Of a stretch of DNA of 14,709 nt, positions 6,669 to 14,628 are shown one piece after another (position 1 is the stretch's first letter; every line of letters starts with the position of its first letter). Location: the NCBI GenBank assembly GCA_964473895.1, contig CAYYRE010000071.1, positions 1 through 14,709 on the forward strand, given 5' to 3'. The translations under genes and the position numbers were made by a program. Under the pieces are notes generated by a model, which worked only from the letters and a program-made list of their open reading frames with translations, did not search any database and was not told the DNA's origin. This DNA comes from Sulfidibacterium sp964473895. Its GTDB lineage: Bacteria; Bacteroidota; Bacteroidia; Bacteroidales; F082.

Positions 6669-8501
6669 ATGAATTTTAAATATATACGTATAATTTTGTG
6701 GTTGTTTGCCTTATGGCTTGCTGTTCCCGGTTTTGCCCAAAAAAAAGCATTTGATGCCATTAAAAGTTCGGATGCTTATATCTGGGGATACGGACAATCG
6801 GAAGATTACGACAAAGCCAACAAGCTGGCCCTGGACGATCTGGTGGGTAAAATATCGGTGCACGTGGAAAGCCGTTTTAAAAATACGGTGGAGGCGAGCA
6901 ATACAAATTTGAAGGAATATACCGAATCCATTATCAAAACCTATTCAAGTGTTTCGCTGACCCATACGCGGCAACTGGTTTATGAGAAGCGTAAGGTATT
7001 TTATGTGTTGCGTTATATCAAAGCCGAGGAACTGAATGAAATTTTCCGTCACCGGGAACAAAAAATCAAAGATTACATCCTTATGGGGACACATGCACAG
7101 CGGGATGAACGTATAGGAGATGCACTGCGTTACTACTATTGGGCTTATGCTTTGTGGCTGAGCCATCCTTACCGTGATGAGATCAAAGTGGAAGCGGATG
7201 GTAAACCGGTACTGGCCGGTATCTTGCTCAACGATAGAATCAATGCCTTGTTGTCCGGTATTCATTTTAAGGTCTTGGAAAAACTGAAAAACCCGAAAGA
7301 GGACAATACCCGGGTTATTTTGGGATGTACCTACAACGGACATAAAGTGGTCGATTTGGATTATACCTATTTTACCGGTCAGGGAAACTCGGCTTTGCAG
7401 GAGGTGTCGGACGGACAAACGGAAATCTATCTTTTTGGCGCTGAGCAGCGGGATGTGAATAAGTTAATCATTCGTATCGAGTACAAATACCTGCGTAAAA
7501 GTTATCAGGATCGTTCGTTGTCTGCCGTCCTGCATACGGTGGAAATTCCTTTTTTTAAAAAGTCGGTAAAAACAGTTTTCTTAAACGATGAAAAAAGTGA
7601 GGAAATCAAAACCAAAAAACTGATACAACCCCGTTTCAAGGCGGTAAATGCCTATCACAAAAAAGAAAATTATTATAGGAAAACCATTAAAAATCTGTTG
7701 GTGGATGTTTCGGACAGACAGTACGAAAAAGCGTACCGTTATTTTACTCTCCAGGGAAAAGAAATGTTTAAAAAATTACTGGAATATGGTCATGCTTCGG
7801 TACTTCCTTTACAGGACACCTTAAAAATTATCCGGCTGAACGATGAAACCATGGTACGGTCGGTTCCCATGACCTTCTATTTTCCGGGCAGCAGCCGCCA
7901 TTTTATGGAAAACGTGGTGTTTACTTTTAATGCCAAAGGCAAAATCGATGCGGTATCCTTTGCCGTAAGTCAAAAAACCATTGGCGATATTCTGCGTCAT
8001 AGCAGCGCTTTCGGTAGTTTGTCCGATAAGTACACATTGATTCGATTTTTGGAATATTACAAAACGGCTTACAGTTTGAAGCGATTAAATTACATTCGCT
8101 CCATCTTTTCGGATGAGGCACTCATTATTGTGGGAACGGTTTTTCGTCCGGCCCGTTCCATTGACAAGATGTACAGCCAAATCGGTGAAAAAGCGGTACG
8201 TTATCAAAAATATACCAAAAAGGAGTACATCGAAAGATTGCAAAGTGTTTTTCGTAATAACGAATACATCAACATCGATTTTGAAGATGCTTCCGTAAAA
8301 AAGGTGAACGGAAAAGATAAAATTTATGGCATACAAATTGCACAACATTATTATTCGTCGGATTATGATGATTTCGGGTACTTGTTTTTGATGATCGATT
8401 TGAATGATTCGTTGCATCCGACAATATATGTGAGAACCTGGCAACCGAAAAAAAATCCCGATGGAAGCATTTACGGCCTGAACGATTTCAAAATAAATTA
8501 G
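6669..8501 (+). CDS. exported LPP20-like protein with NTF2-like C-terminal region
   Basis: 610 residues, function unknown. A signal peptide occupies about 1-23 (hydrophobic core IILWLFALWLAVPGFA, no lipobox cysteine), so a soluble periplasmic form is likely. Residues 35-125 look like an LPP20/FlgP-type domain: DAYIWGYGQS, then a helix with regularly spaced Ala/Leu (KANKLALDDLVGKISVHVES), then FYVLRYIKAEEL. Residues 125-200 are helical. About 205-300 is beta-rich and Ig-like. About 335-435 and 450-595 both have a helix-then-sheet pattern suggesting NTF2-like folds, the second containing LEYYKTAYSLKRLNYIRSIF and ending in the strand TIYVRTWQP. These fold calls come from pattern only. It sits between the PEGA gene (15-base gap) and the small LPP20-like lipoprotein (45-base gap) and is probably cotranscribed with both. 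Its N-terminal domain aligns loosely with that lipoprotein, suggesting old paralogy. Confidence 0.7.
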   Translation: MNFKYIRIILWLFALWLAVPGFAQKKAFDAIKSSDAYIWGYGQSEDYDKANKLALDDLVGKISVHVESRFKNTVEASNTNLKEYTESIIKTYSSVSLTHTRQLVYEKRKVFYVLRYIKAEELNEIFRHREQKIKDYILMGTHAQRDERIGDALRYYYWAYALWLSHPYRDEIKVEADGKPVLAGILLNDRINALLSGIHFKVLEKLKNPKEDNTRVILGCTYNGHKVVDLDYTYFTGQGNSALQEVSDGQTEIYLFGAEQRDVNKLIIRIEYKYLRKSYQDRSLSAVLHTVEIPFFKKSVKTVFLNDEKSEEIKTKKLIQPRFKAVNAYHKKENYYRKTIKNLLVDVSDRQYEKAYRYFTLQGKEMFKKLLEYGHASVLPLQDTLKIIRLNDETMVRSVPMTFYFPGSSRHFMENVVFTFNAKGKIDAVSFAVSQKTIGDILRHSSAFGSLSDKYTLIRFLEYYKTAYSLKRLNYIRSIFSDEALIIVGTVFRPARSIDKMYSQIGEKAVRYQKYTKKEYIERLQSVFRNNEYINIDFEDASVKKVNGKDKIYGIQIAQHYYSSDYDDFGYLFLMIDLNDSLHPTIYVRTWQPKKNPDGSIYGLNDFKIN

Positions 8502-8546
8502 AATAATCATTATTAAATCATTACTAACCATTAAAAATTTTACGCT

Positions 8547-9125
8547 ATGAAAAAGTTTTCGACTATTTCTTTTCTTTTGGCAGCCCTTGTAGGGGTTGGC
8601 CTTTTTTTGTCTTCCTGTAAATCGGAAAAGAAGATTGCCAAAGAAAACAAGGAAAAACTGGTCACCGTATTTTGTACCGGTCCGAAATACCAGACCGATA
8701 ACAAAACTTTCCGTGCCAATGCCGTCGGTGAAAGCATTGACCAGGCCATTAGCAAAAAAATTGCTTTGAACAATGCCCGTACCCAACTCGCTTCGGAAAT
8801 CAAAGTAACGGTGCAGAGTGCTTTGGACAATTATGCCAAACAACAGGTCCACAATACCAATGCCGATTTGGAAAAGAATTTCCAGAGCCTGAGCCGCGAA
8901 ATTGTAAACCAGGAACTGATCGGCACCCGTACCATTTGCGAAAAAGTAACGAAAGCCAGGAAAGGGAAATACAAAACCTACGTGGCCATCGAGCTGACCA
9001 GCGACAAAATTCTGAAATCGTTGAACGATCGTCTTTCCAAAGATGAAAAACTGAAAATCGATTACGATTACGAAAAATTCAAAAAAGAGTTTGACAAAGC
9101 ACTGGAAAATATGAAAAACCGGTAG
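8547..9125 (+). CDS. small LPP20-like lipoprotein
   Basis: 192 residues. A lipoprotein signal runs from Met1 to the lipobox LSSC with the acylated cysteine at 24, followed by KSEKK, so it is predicted to be membrane-anchored in the envelope. The mature part is a single LPP20-type domain: an early strand (KLVTVFCTG, 38-46), a long helix with an Ala-rich face (QAISKKIALNNARTQLASEI, about 67-86), a further long helix, then the strand YKTYVAIELTSDKIL. Cys43 and Cys131 could form a disulphide. LPP20 relatives include FlgP and FlgT-like outer-membrane-associated proteins, but no flagellar genes are present and the role is unknown. It ends 142 bases before the transglutaminase-like gene, and that gap holds a long palindrome. 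It is the third gene of a probable operon with the PEGA and large LPP20-like genes. Confidence 0.78.
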   Translation: MKKFSTISFLLAALVGVGLFLSSCKSEKKIAKENKEKLVTVFCTGPKYQTDNKTFRANAVGESIDQAISKKIALNNARTQLASEIKVTVQSALDNYAKQQVHNTNADLEKNFQSLSREIVNQELIGTRTICEKVTKARKGKYKTYVAIELTSDKILKSLNDRLSKDEKLKIDYDYEKFKKEFDKALENMKNR

Positions 9126-9175
9126 GTAGAAATTTTGTCCCGAAGGTTTGATTTTTCCGTACTTTCCGAAAACAC

Positions 9176-9201
9176 CGGGGCGGAGCCATGGCTCCGCCCC
9201 G
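9176..9201. repeat. 26-base perfect palindrome, strong hairpin
   Basis: The arms CGGGGCGGAGCCA and TGGCTCCGCCCCG are exact reverse complements. As RNA they give a stem of about 11 GC-rich pairs with a four-base CATG loop. It lies 51 bases after the lipoprotein stop and 67 before the next ATG. On the plus strand CATAAAAAGG follows, so there is no U-tract. On the minus strand GTGTTTTCGG follows. It is therefore not a textbook terminator for the operon. It may act as a partial terminator, an mRNA 3' stabiliser setting different levels for the two sides, or a member of a dispersed palindromic repeat family. Confidence 0.6.
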
Positions 9202-9267
9202 CATAAAAAGGCCGAATGTTTGCGCCGTAAACTGCTTGCCATCCGTTATGTTGATAATTTTTAACCC

Positions 9268-10767
9268 ATGAAAAAGAGATTACCAATTGTTGTTTTGTTT
9301 TTGCTTCTTTTTGCCGGATTGCAGGGCCAAACGGTAGATCAACTGAAAAAGCAGTCGGAGGAAGATATGCAGCGCATGCGCCGGCAACAAAATGAGTTGA
9401 TGACGCAAATGCAACAGGATTTCGATGCGTTTGTCCGCCAGGCAGACAAAGATTTTGCTGCATTTTTAAAACAAAGCTGGAAAGACTTTGATGCTTTCCG
9501 CGCCAAAAAAGAACCGTTAAAACCCAAACCAGTGGTCATCCCCCATTATCCACCGGCTGCGGTAACAAAACCCCTTCCTGAAAAGGAGATTATACCGAAA
9601 CCTGCCGGTTCGGTGAGTGGTAAAGTTACTGTTCCCAACAGTCCGCCGGTACCGGTTGTTCCCGCCGTAAAAAATCCGGAAAAGGGGAATCGGCAGCTTA
9701 TGGTAAAGTTTTTTGGCCGCCAACTTTCGTTGGTAGCCGATTTAAAAATGCTGGATTATTTTCCCAAACATTACGACCGGCGTACCATCAGCAAATGGTG
9801 GCTGCAATGCAGTCGTACGCCCTACGGGTTGTTGGTGGAAAGTCTTTACGGTTGGCGAAAGCAGTTGCAGCTCAACGATTGGGGATATTACCTTTTGGTA
9901 AAACAAGTTGCCCGGAAGCTGGCACCTGATAATGCCGTACATGCCAAACTGCTTGCGTGGTTTTTGATGGTACACTCGGGATACGACATGAAAATTGCTT
10001 CGGCAGGCGGAACCCTGTATGTGCTTTTCCCGGCAGAGCAGGAAATTTACGAACGCAAATACCTTGTAGTGCAAAATAAGACCTACTATTTTGATGCCCC
10101 TGCCGATGCCAATACTTTTCAGACTTACGATTACATCTTTCCCAAAGCCACACGCGCTTTCAATTTCATGCTCCATCGGTCTCCCCGTTTGGCCGGTGAT
10201 ACGTTTGTGAAAGAAATTACTTTGTTTTTGCCTTCCGGAAAACAAAAAGTGCCTGTTTTGCTCAACAATGAAAATTTACGGTTTTTAAGCACATTTCCCA
10301 TGGCGGCACTGCCGGTTTATTTTCATTCCTCGTTACCGGAGGTTACACAGCTTTCGCTGGATCATGCCTTGCTACCGGTAATGGAAAACATGGACCCGGC
10401 AGAGCGTCTGTCTTTTTTGCTCCATTTTGTGCAAACGTCGTTTCCTTACGAAACCGATCAGCAACAGTTTGGGCGCGAACGTTTCTTTTTCCCCGAAGAA
10501 ACGTTGTATTTCCCCGGCTCGGATTGTGAAGACCGGGCTGTGTTGTTTTCCTGGCTGGTGCGCCATTTTTTGCACCTGAAAGTGATGGGGTTGGTTTATC
10601 CCGACCATGTGGCAACGGCGGTGGCATTGCCCGGCGCCAAGGGCGATTATGTTTTGTATAACGGAACACGCTTTGTAGTGGCCGATCCTACCTATATCGG
10701 GGCTCCCGTGGGGGTATCCATGCCGCAATATGCCGGTGTACGCCCCGAGGTGATTCCGGTGAATTGA
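9268..10767 (+). CDS. exported transglutaminase-like protein with N-terminal 11-residue repeats
   Basis: 499 residues. A signal peptide at 1-20 ends LLLFAGLQG before QTVDQL. Residues 22-82 are helical or coiled-coil and contain three 11-residue repeats with the pattern D-F-x-A-F (51-61, 62-72, 73-83). A Pro-rich linker follows to about 135. Residues 145-310 are predicted globular and unrecognised. The C-terminal part matches a transglutaminase-like cysteine peptidase core: SDCEDRAVLFSWL (418-430, Cys420), then PDHVATAV (445-452, His447), then VVADPTYIG (470-478, Asp473), in the right order and spacing for a Cys-His-Asp triad. It may cleave or crosslink proteins in the periplasm; substrate unknown. 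I recall similar helix-plus-core proteins in other Bacteroidota but cannot verify this. It lies downstream of three exported-protein genes and could be read through from them or have its own promoter (TTTG at 9219-9222 and a weak TATGTTGA at 9247-9254, with poor spacing). Confidence 0.78.
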   Translation: MKKRLPIVVLFLLLFAGLQGQTVDQLKKQSEEDMQRMRRQQNELMTQMQQDFDAFVRQADKDFAAFLKQSWKDFDAFRAKKEPLKPKPVVIPHYPPAAVTKPLPEKEIIPKPAGSVSGKVTVPNSPPVPVVPAVKNPEKGNRQLMVKFFGRQLSLVADLKMLDYFPKHYDRRTISKWWLQCSRTPYGLLVESLYGWRKQLQLNDWGYYLLVKQVARKLAPDNAVHAKLLAWFLMVHSGYDMKIASAGGTLYVLFPAEQEIYERKYLVVQNKTYYFDAPADANTFQTYDYIFPKATRAFNFMLHRSPRLAGDTFVKEITLFLPSGKQKVPVLLNNENLRFLSTFPMAALPVYFHSSLPEVTQLSLDHALLPVMENMDPAERLSFLLHFVQTSFPYETDQQQFGRERFFFPEETLYFPGSDCEDRAVLFSWLVRHFLHLKVMGLVYPDHVATAVALPGAKGDYVLYNGTRFVVADPTYIGAPVGVSMPQYAGVRPEVIPVN

Positions 10768-10816
10768 TGGAAACGCCGGAAAAGGCTTTGTCCCGCGTTG
10801 GATGGGCCTTTGTCCC

Positions 10817-12187
10817 TCAAATGGTCTTAGAGTACATGGCTTCGGTGGTTTTCAACAACGGGTCGAAAGCCATGGCAATATTGCGTACAATAAAAAAGCC
10901 TTCTTTTTCTACGGTAACCGTATCGTTTTGAAGGGTAACCAATCCATCGTTCAGGAAATCTTCCAGTTTTTCCGGTGAAAAGGCCACAATTGCCTTTACC
11001 TCATCGGCACTCTTCCCGAATTGTTGACCGATTTCTGCAAAATCCATGCGTCCGTTGCACATGATTTCGGCAATGACTTCACGGACTACAAGATTGTCGT
11101 TGGTCATTAAATAGGCTTTTTCGGGGGCCAATCCGTGGGCTTCAATGGCTTGTACATATTGTGCCGATGTTTTGACATTTTGTACATAGCCGCCCCACAG
11201 TTGGGTAATGGAAGAACTGCCGAAACCATACACCTGACCGGTGGTTTCACGGGTGGCGTAACCCTGGAAGTTCCGATGTAGTGTTTTGTTTTTCAGTGCT
11301 TTGGCAAGATCGTCATCGGCTTTGGCATAATGATCCATACCGATAGCCACATAACCGGCTGCCGTGAGCTGTTGATGTCCTGTGGCAAACATTTCCAATT
11401 TTTCGTCGGGTGTGGGAAGCCCCCGTTTTTCCAGGATTTTCTGGGCGGCTTTTACCCAGGGAACGTGGGCATACGAAAAGGTAGCCAGCCGGTCGGGCGA
11501 TACTGCAATGGTTTTCTCGATGTTACGGGCAAAACTTTCCCGGGTTTGTCCCGGAAGACCGTAGATCAAATCGAGGTTCACGCCGCGAAACCCTTTTTCT
11601 TTCAAGTAGCTCACCAAGGCTTCCACAGGATGCTTTGAAGGAGCCCGGTTGACCAAATGCAACACGTGTTCATCAAAATCCTGAATGCCAAGACTTAGAC
11701 GGTTGAAACCGGCAGCGGCAAGGCGGTCAATATCTTCAAATTCGAGATAAGCCGGATGGCACTCCATGGCAATTTCCGGATGTTCGATAAAACGAAAGTG
11801 TTTATGGAAAACCGCCATGATCCGTTCGATATGTTCCATCCGGATAGAATTGGGGGTTCCGCCACCCCAGTGTATCTGGCTGACCAGGCGGTTCTTGTCA
11901 AGGTGTTGGGCCACATTTTCAATTTCGGTCACCACGGCATCCACATAACGTTGAATCACCTCTTCCTTTTGGGATATTCCCGTATTACATCCACAGAAGT
12001 GACATAATCTCGGGCAAAACGGAATGTGGACATAAAACGACATGTTTTGCGGCCTGTCGTCATTGGAACGCCGGATTTGTTCAATATACGCCTCCGGGGT
12101 AAATCCGCTCTTGAAAAAAGTGGCCGGCGGATAACTTGTATACCGCGGGCCGGGCTTGTTGTATTTTTTAAATATGTTCAGGTTCAT
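10817..12187 (-). CDS. hemN: oxygen-independent coproporphyrinogen III oxidase
   Basis: A cytoplasmic radical-SAM enzyme that converts coproporphyrinogen III to protoporphyrinogen IX without oxygen. The 456-residue length is typical of true HemN. The N-terminal PRYTSYP (14-20) and the iron-sulphur motif CPRLCHFCGC (Cys58, Cys62, Cys65, with Cys67) match the HemN-specific CxxxCxxCxC form, and WGGGTPN follows as the SAM-binding segment. A C-terminal HemN domain is present, including the YVAIGMDHYAK segment. Together these favour HemN over the related HemW chaperone, which has a different N-terminus. It is the last gene of hemL-hemE-hemN, ten bases after hemE. Its use suggests haem synthesis under low oxygen, although an oxygen-dependent enzyme elsewhere cannot be excluded. 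It converges with the transglutaminase-like gene, with 49 bases between stop codons and no clear terminator there. Confidence 0.95.
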   Translation of the reverse strand: MNLNIFKKYNKPGPRYTSYPPATFFKSGFTPEAYIEQIRRSNDDRPQNMSFYVHIPFCPRLCHFCGCNTGISQKEEVIQRYVDAVVTEIENVAQHLDKNRLVSQIHWGGGTPNSIRMEHIERIMAVFHKHFRFIEHPEIAMECHPAYLEFEDIDRLAAAGFNRLSLGIQDFDEHVLHLVNRAPSKHPVEALVSYLKEKGFRGVNLDLIYGLPGQTRESFARNIEKTIAVSPDRLATFSYAHVPWVKAAQKILEKRGLPTPDEKLEMFATGHQQLTAAGYVAIGMDHYAKADDDLAKALKNKTLHRNFQGYATRETTGQVYGFGSSSITQLWGGYVQNVKTSAQYVQAIEAHGLAPEKAYLMTNDNLVVREVIAEIMCNGRMDFAEIGQQFGKSADEVKAIVAFSPEKLEDFLNDGLVTLQNDTVTVEKEGFFIVRNIAMAFDPLLKTTEAMYSKTI

Positions 12188-12197
12188 GTCTTCTGCT

Positions 12198-13226
12198 TTA
12201 AGTTCTCCATTTTTGTTCTTTTACCCAATCGGTAATAAATAGGGCATTTTCAAAAGGTGTTCCGGGAAGAAAACCGTGCCCCAGGTTAAAAATCCAGTTT
12301 TTGTGTTTTCTTCCGAAATGCAGGTAGGCTTCCAGTTGTTTTTCAATGGTTTTTTTGTCGGCAAACAACAAACGCGGGTCAAGGTTGCCCTGTAGCCCCA
12401 GGCTGTTGTCCAGGATATGCCTGGCCCTTTCCATGGGCGTAAGCCAGTCCACACTGATAAAATCGGCGTGTTGTGGTCCCAGCAGATGCAGTCCGTCACC
12501 GATGCCTTTCGGGAAAAAAATAAACGGAATGTTTTCTTCACGTACCACCGTGGCGATACGCTCAACAAAAGGCAGAAAATACTTTTGATACATTTCGTTG
12601 GGAACCAGGCCGGCGTTGGTTTCAAACAATTGGAAAGCATCAATACCATGCCGGATCTGATTTTTAATATAAACGATGGTGAGTTCGGTAATCGTTTCTA
12701 CAAGCGGGTTGATTTGATTGAGATGCGAAAACATCCACTTTACGGCATCGGTAAAATCGGAACGGCTACCCAATCCCTGCAACATAAAACTCAGTACCGT
12801 AAGTGGTGCTCCGCAAAAGCCGATGAGCGGTGTGTTTCCGGGTTTGGTTTCATTGATACGGTCGATGGCCCGGTAGATATATTCCAATTTTTCAGGCGCC
12901 GGATGCAAACGTTCTGCCGGCCGGTCAAACTGTTTTAACGGATTTTCAAAAACAGGTCCGTTGTCGGTAAAATCAAGTCCCATACCCAAAGCATAGGGGA
13001 TGACCAGAATATCGGAAAACAAAATGGCGGCATCGACTCCGAGGTCGTCAACCGGCAGCAGGGTAACTTTGGCTGCCAGATCGGGATTTTGCATAAGCTC
13101 CCAAAAGCTGTGATGCGCTTTCAGCTTTAGGTAAGAGGGCAAAACCCGGCCGGCCTGACGCATATACCATACCGGCGGTCTGGAAGTGGTTTTTCCTTGT
13201 AATGTATCTAAAAAAATTGACGCCAT
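12198..13226 (-). CDS. hemE: uroporphyrinogen decarboxylase
   Basis: Cytoplasmic enzyme that removes four carboxyl groups from uroporphyrinogen III to give coproporphyrinogen III. From the ATG at 13226 it has 342 residues, normal for HemE. The first signature is PVWYMRQAGR (18-27). The catalytic-aspartate segment is LFSDILVIPYALG (69-81, Asp72). The second signature begins GFCGAPLTVLS, and NLGHGFLPGTPFEN near the C-terminus is also typical. An open frame reaches a TTG at 13241, but MASIFLDTLQGK at 13226 is the family-like start and leaves 18 bases after hemL. It lies between hemL and hemN in one operon and makes the substrate of HemN. Confidence 0.95.
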   Translation of the reverse strand: MASIFLDTLQGKTTSRPPVWYMRQAGRVLPSYLKLKAHHSFWELMQNPDLAAKVTLLPVDDLGVDAAILFSDILVIPYALGMGLDFTDNGPVFENPLKQFDRPAERLHPAPEKLEYIYRAIDRINETKPGNTPLIGFCGAPLTVLSFMLQGLGSRSDFTDAVKWMFSHLNQINPLVETITELTIVYIKNQIRHGIDAFQLFETNAGLVPNEMYQKYFLPFVERIATVVREENIPFIFFPKGIGDGLHLLGPQHADFISVDWLTPMERARHILDNSLGLQGNLDPRLLFADKKTIEKQLEAYLHFGRKHKNWIFNLGHGFLPGTPFENALFITDWVKEQKWRT

Positions 13227-13244
13227 ATTGTTTTGAATCAAATG

Positions 13245-14537
13245 CTATTTGAGTTGTTCCAGTGCTTTCCGGTTGGCCTCGATGGCCTTTGTCAGGTCTT
13301 CATCGGTGTGGGCATCCGAAACAAAGGCCGCTTCAAACTGGGAAGGGGCAAGGTAAATGCCGTTTTCCAGCGAATGTCTGAAATAGGCGGCAAACTGTTC
13401 CGTATCCGAAGTAGCGGCTTCCGCATAAGAGGTGACTTTTTTCCCCTTGTTGAAAAAGAGTGTCATCATCGAACCGATTTGGTTGATGACGGCATGGATG
13501 CCTGTTTCCGCAATGTTTTTGCGGAAACCTTCGGCCAGTGTCCGGGCTTTTTGTTCCAGCCGGTCGTAAATTTGCCTGTTTTCGTTCAGGATATTCAGTG
13601 CCGTCAACCCGGCGGCCATGGCCAGGGGGTTTCCCGAAAGGGTTCCGGCCTGGTAAACGGGGCCCTCGGGCGAAAGTTTTTCCATGATCTCTTTCCGTCC
13701 GCCGTAGGCGCCTACAGGCAAGCCGCCGCCAATGATTTTTCCCAGTGTGGTCAGGTCGGGCATGATACCGAAAAGTTGTTGTGCCCCCCCCGCAGACAGC
13801 CGGAAGCCGGTGATAACCTCATCAAAAATCAGCAAGGCACCATATTTCCGGGTGATGGTGCGCAAACCTTCCAAAAACCCGTTTTGGGGTAACACGACAC
13901 CCATGTTTCCTGCCACCGGTTCTACAATCACCGCAGCAATTTTATCTCCTGTTTTCGAAAACAATGTTTCCACAGCCTGCAGGTCGTTGTAAGGTGCTAC
14001 GAGTGTGTCTTTGGCAGTGGCCTGTGTTACGCCGGGGCTGTTGGGAACGCCGAATGTCATGGCTCCCGAACCGGCGTGGATCAGAAAGCTGTCGGCATGG
14101 CCGTGGTAATTGCCTTCGAATTTCAAGACAAGGTCGCGTCCGGTAAAAGCCCGGGCCAGCCTGAGGGCGCTCATGGTGGCTTCTGTTCCCGAATTGACCA
14201 TACGGACACTTTCCACCGAAGGAACCATTTCCACAATGCGTTCTGCCATTTGGGTTTCGAGCCGTGTGGGGGCACCGAATGAGGTGCCTTTGGCCGCCGT
14301 TTCGCGAATGGCTTCTACCACTTCTTGGCGGGCATGGCCCAGAATGAGTGGTCCCCACGAAGAAACAAAATCAATGTATTCGTTGCCATCGATATCCCAT
14401 ATCCGGGAACCTTTGGCCCGGTCGATCACTACCGGAGGGATCCCCACACTGCGGAAAGCCCTGACAGGTGAGTTGACTCCTCCGGGAATGGATTTGCGTG
14501 CCCTGTTAAATTCGCGGAGACTGTTTTGGTTTTGCAT
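13245..14537 (-). CDS. hemL: glutamate-1-semialdehyde 2,1-aminomutase
   Basis: PLP-dependent class-III aminotransferase-fold enzyme that converts glutamate-1-semialdehyde to 5-aminolevulinate, the C5 route used by most bacteria. The 430-residue length is typical. Visible motifs are IPGGVNSPVRAF (17-28), NSGTEATMSALRLAR (115-129), NYHGHAD (143-149), DEVITGFR (239-246) and TTLGKIIGGGLPVGAYGG (263-280), where Lys267 should bind PLP. The GTLSGNPLAMAAG segment (298-310) follows. These distinguish GSAM from other class-III aminotransferases. The ATG at 14537 fits the family N-terminus. It is first in the hemL-hemE-hemN operon. I see no convincing promoter in the 14538-14628 stretch before the terminal repeat, so the promoter is unassigned. 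Confidence 0.96.
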   Translation of the reverse strand: MQNQNSLREFNRARKSIPGGVNSPVRAFRSVGIPPVVIDRAKGSRIWDIDGNEYIDFVSSWGPLILGHARQEVVEAIRETAAKGTSFGAPTRLETQMAERIVEMVPSVESVRMVNSGTEATMSALRLARAFTGRDLVLKFEGNYHGHADSFLIHAGSGAMTFGVPNSPGVTQATAKDTLVAPYNDLQAVETLFSKTGDKIAAVIVEPVAGNMGVVLPQNGFLEGLRTITRKYGALLIFDEVITGFRLSAGGAQQLFGIMPDLTTLGKIIGGGLPVGAYGGRKEIMEKLSPEGPVYQAGTLSGNPLAMAAGLTALNILNENRQIYDRLEQKARTLAEGFRKNIAETGIHAVINQIGSMMTLFFNKGKKVTSYAEAATSDTEQFAAYFRHSLENGIYLAPSQFEAAFVSDAHTDEDLTKAIEANRKALEQLK

Positions 14538-14628
14538 GTTCGGTTTCGTTTTTTTCTGATTCGCAATCTTTGATTTTATTGAAGTTATTTAAAGTTTACA
14601 AATTGAAATTTTGCTAAGAACTTGATCA

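Noticed and set aside
8085..9242. A 385-codon open frame on the minus strand opposite the LPP20-like genes.
   Set aside because: It runs antisense across the end of one real gene, all of another and two gaps. Its product is Phe/Ile-rich low-complexity sequence with no recognisable motif, as expected of a shadow frame.
4587..10767. Reading the PEGA/LPP20/transglutaminase cluster as a phage-defence or secretion system.
   Set aside because: There is no nuclease, ATPase, NTPase, toxin, or secretion pore or motor among the genes; all are exported structural-looking proteins.
10784..10816. Two near copies of GGCTTTGTCCC in the gap between the converging transglutaminase-like and hemN genes.
   Set aside because: They are direct, short and imperfect, form no hairpin and have no T-tract, so a terminator or repeat call is not supported.
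12417..12938. A 173-codon plus-strand open frame opposite hemE.
   Set aside because: It is fully antisense to a well-supported hemE with all family motifs, and has no motif of its own.
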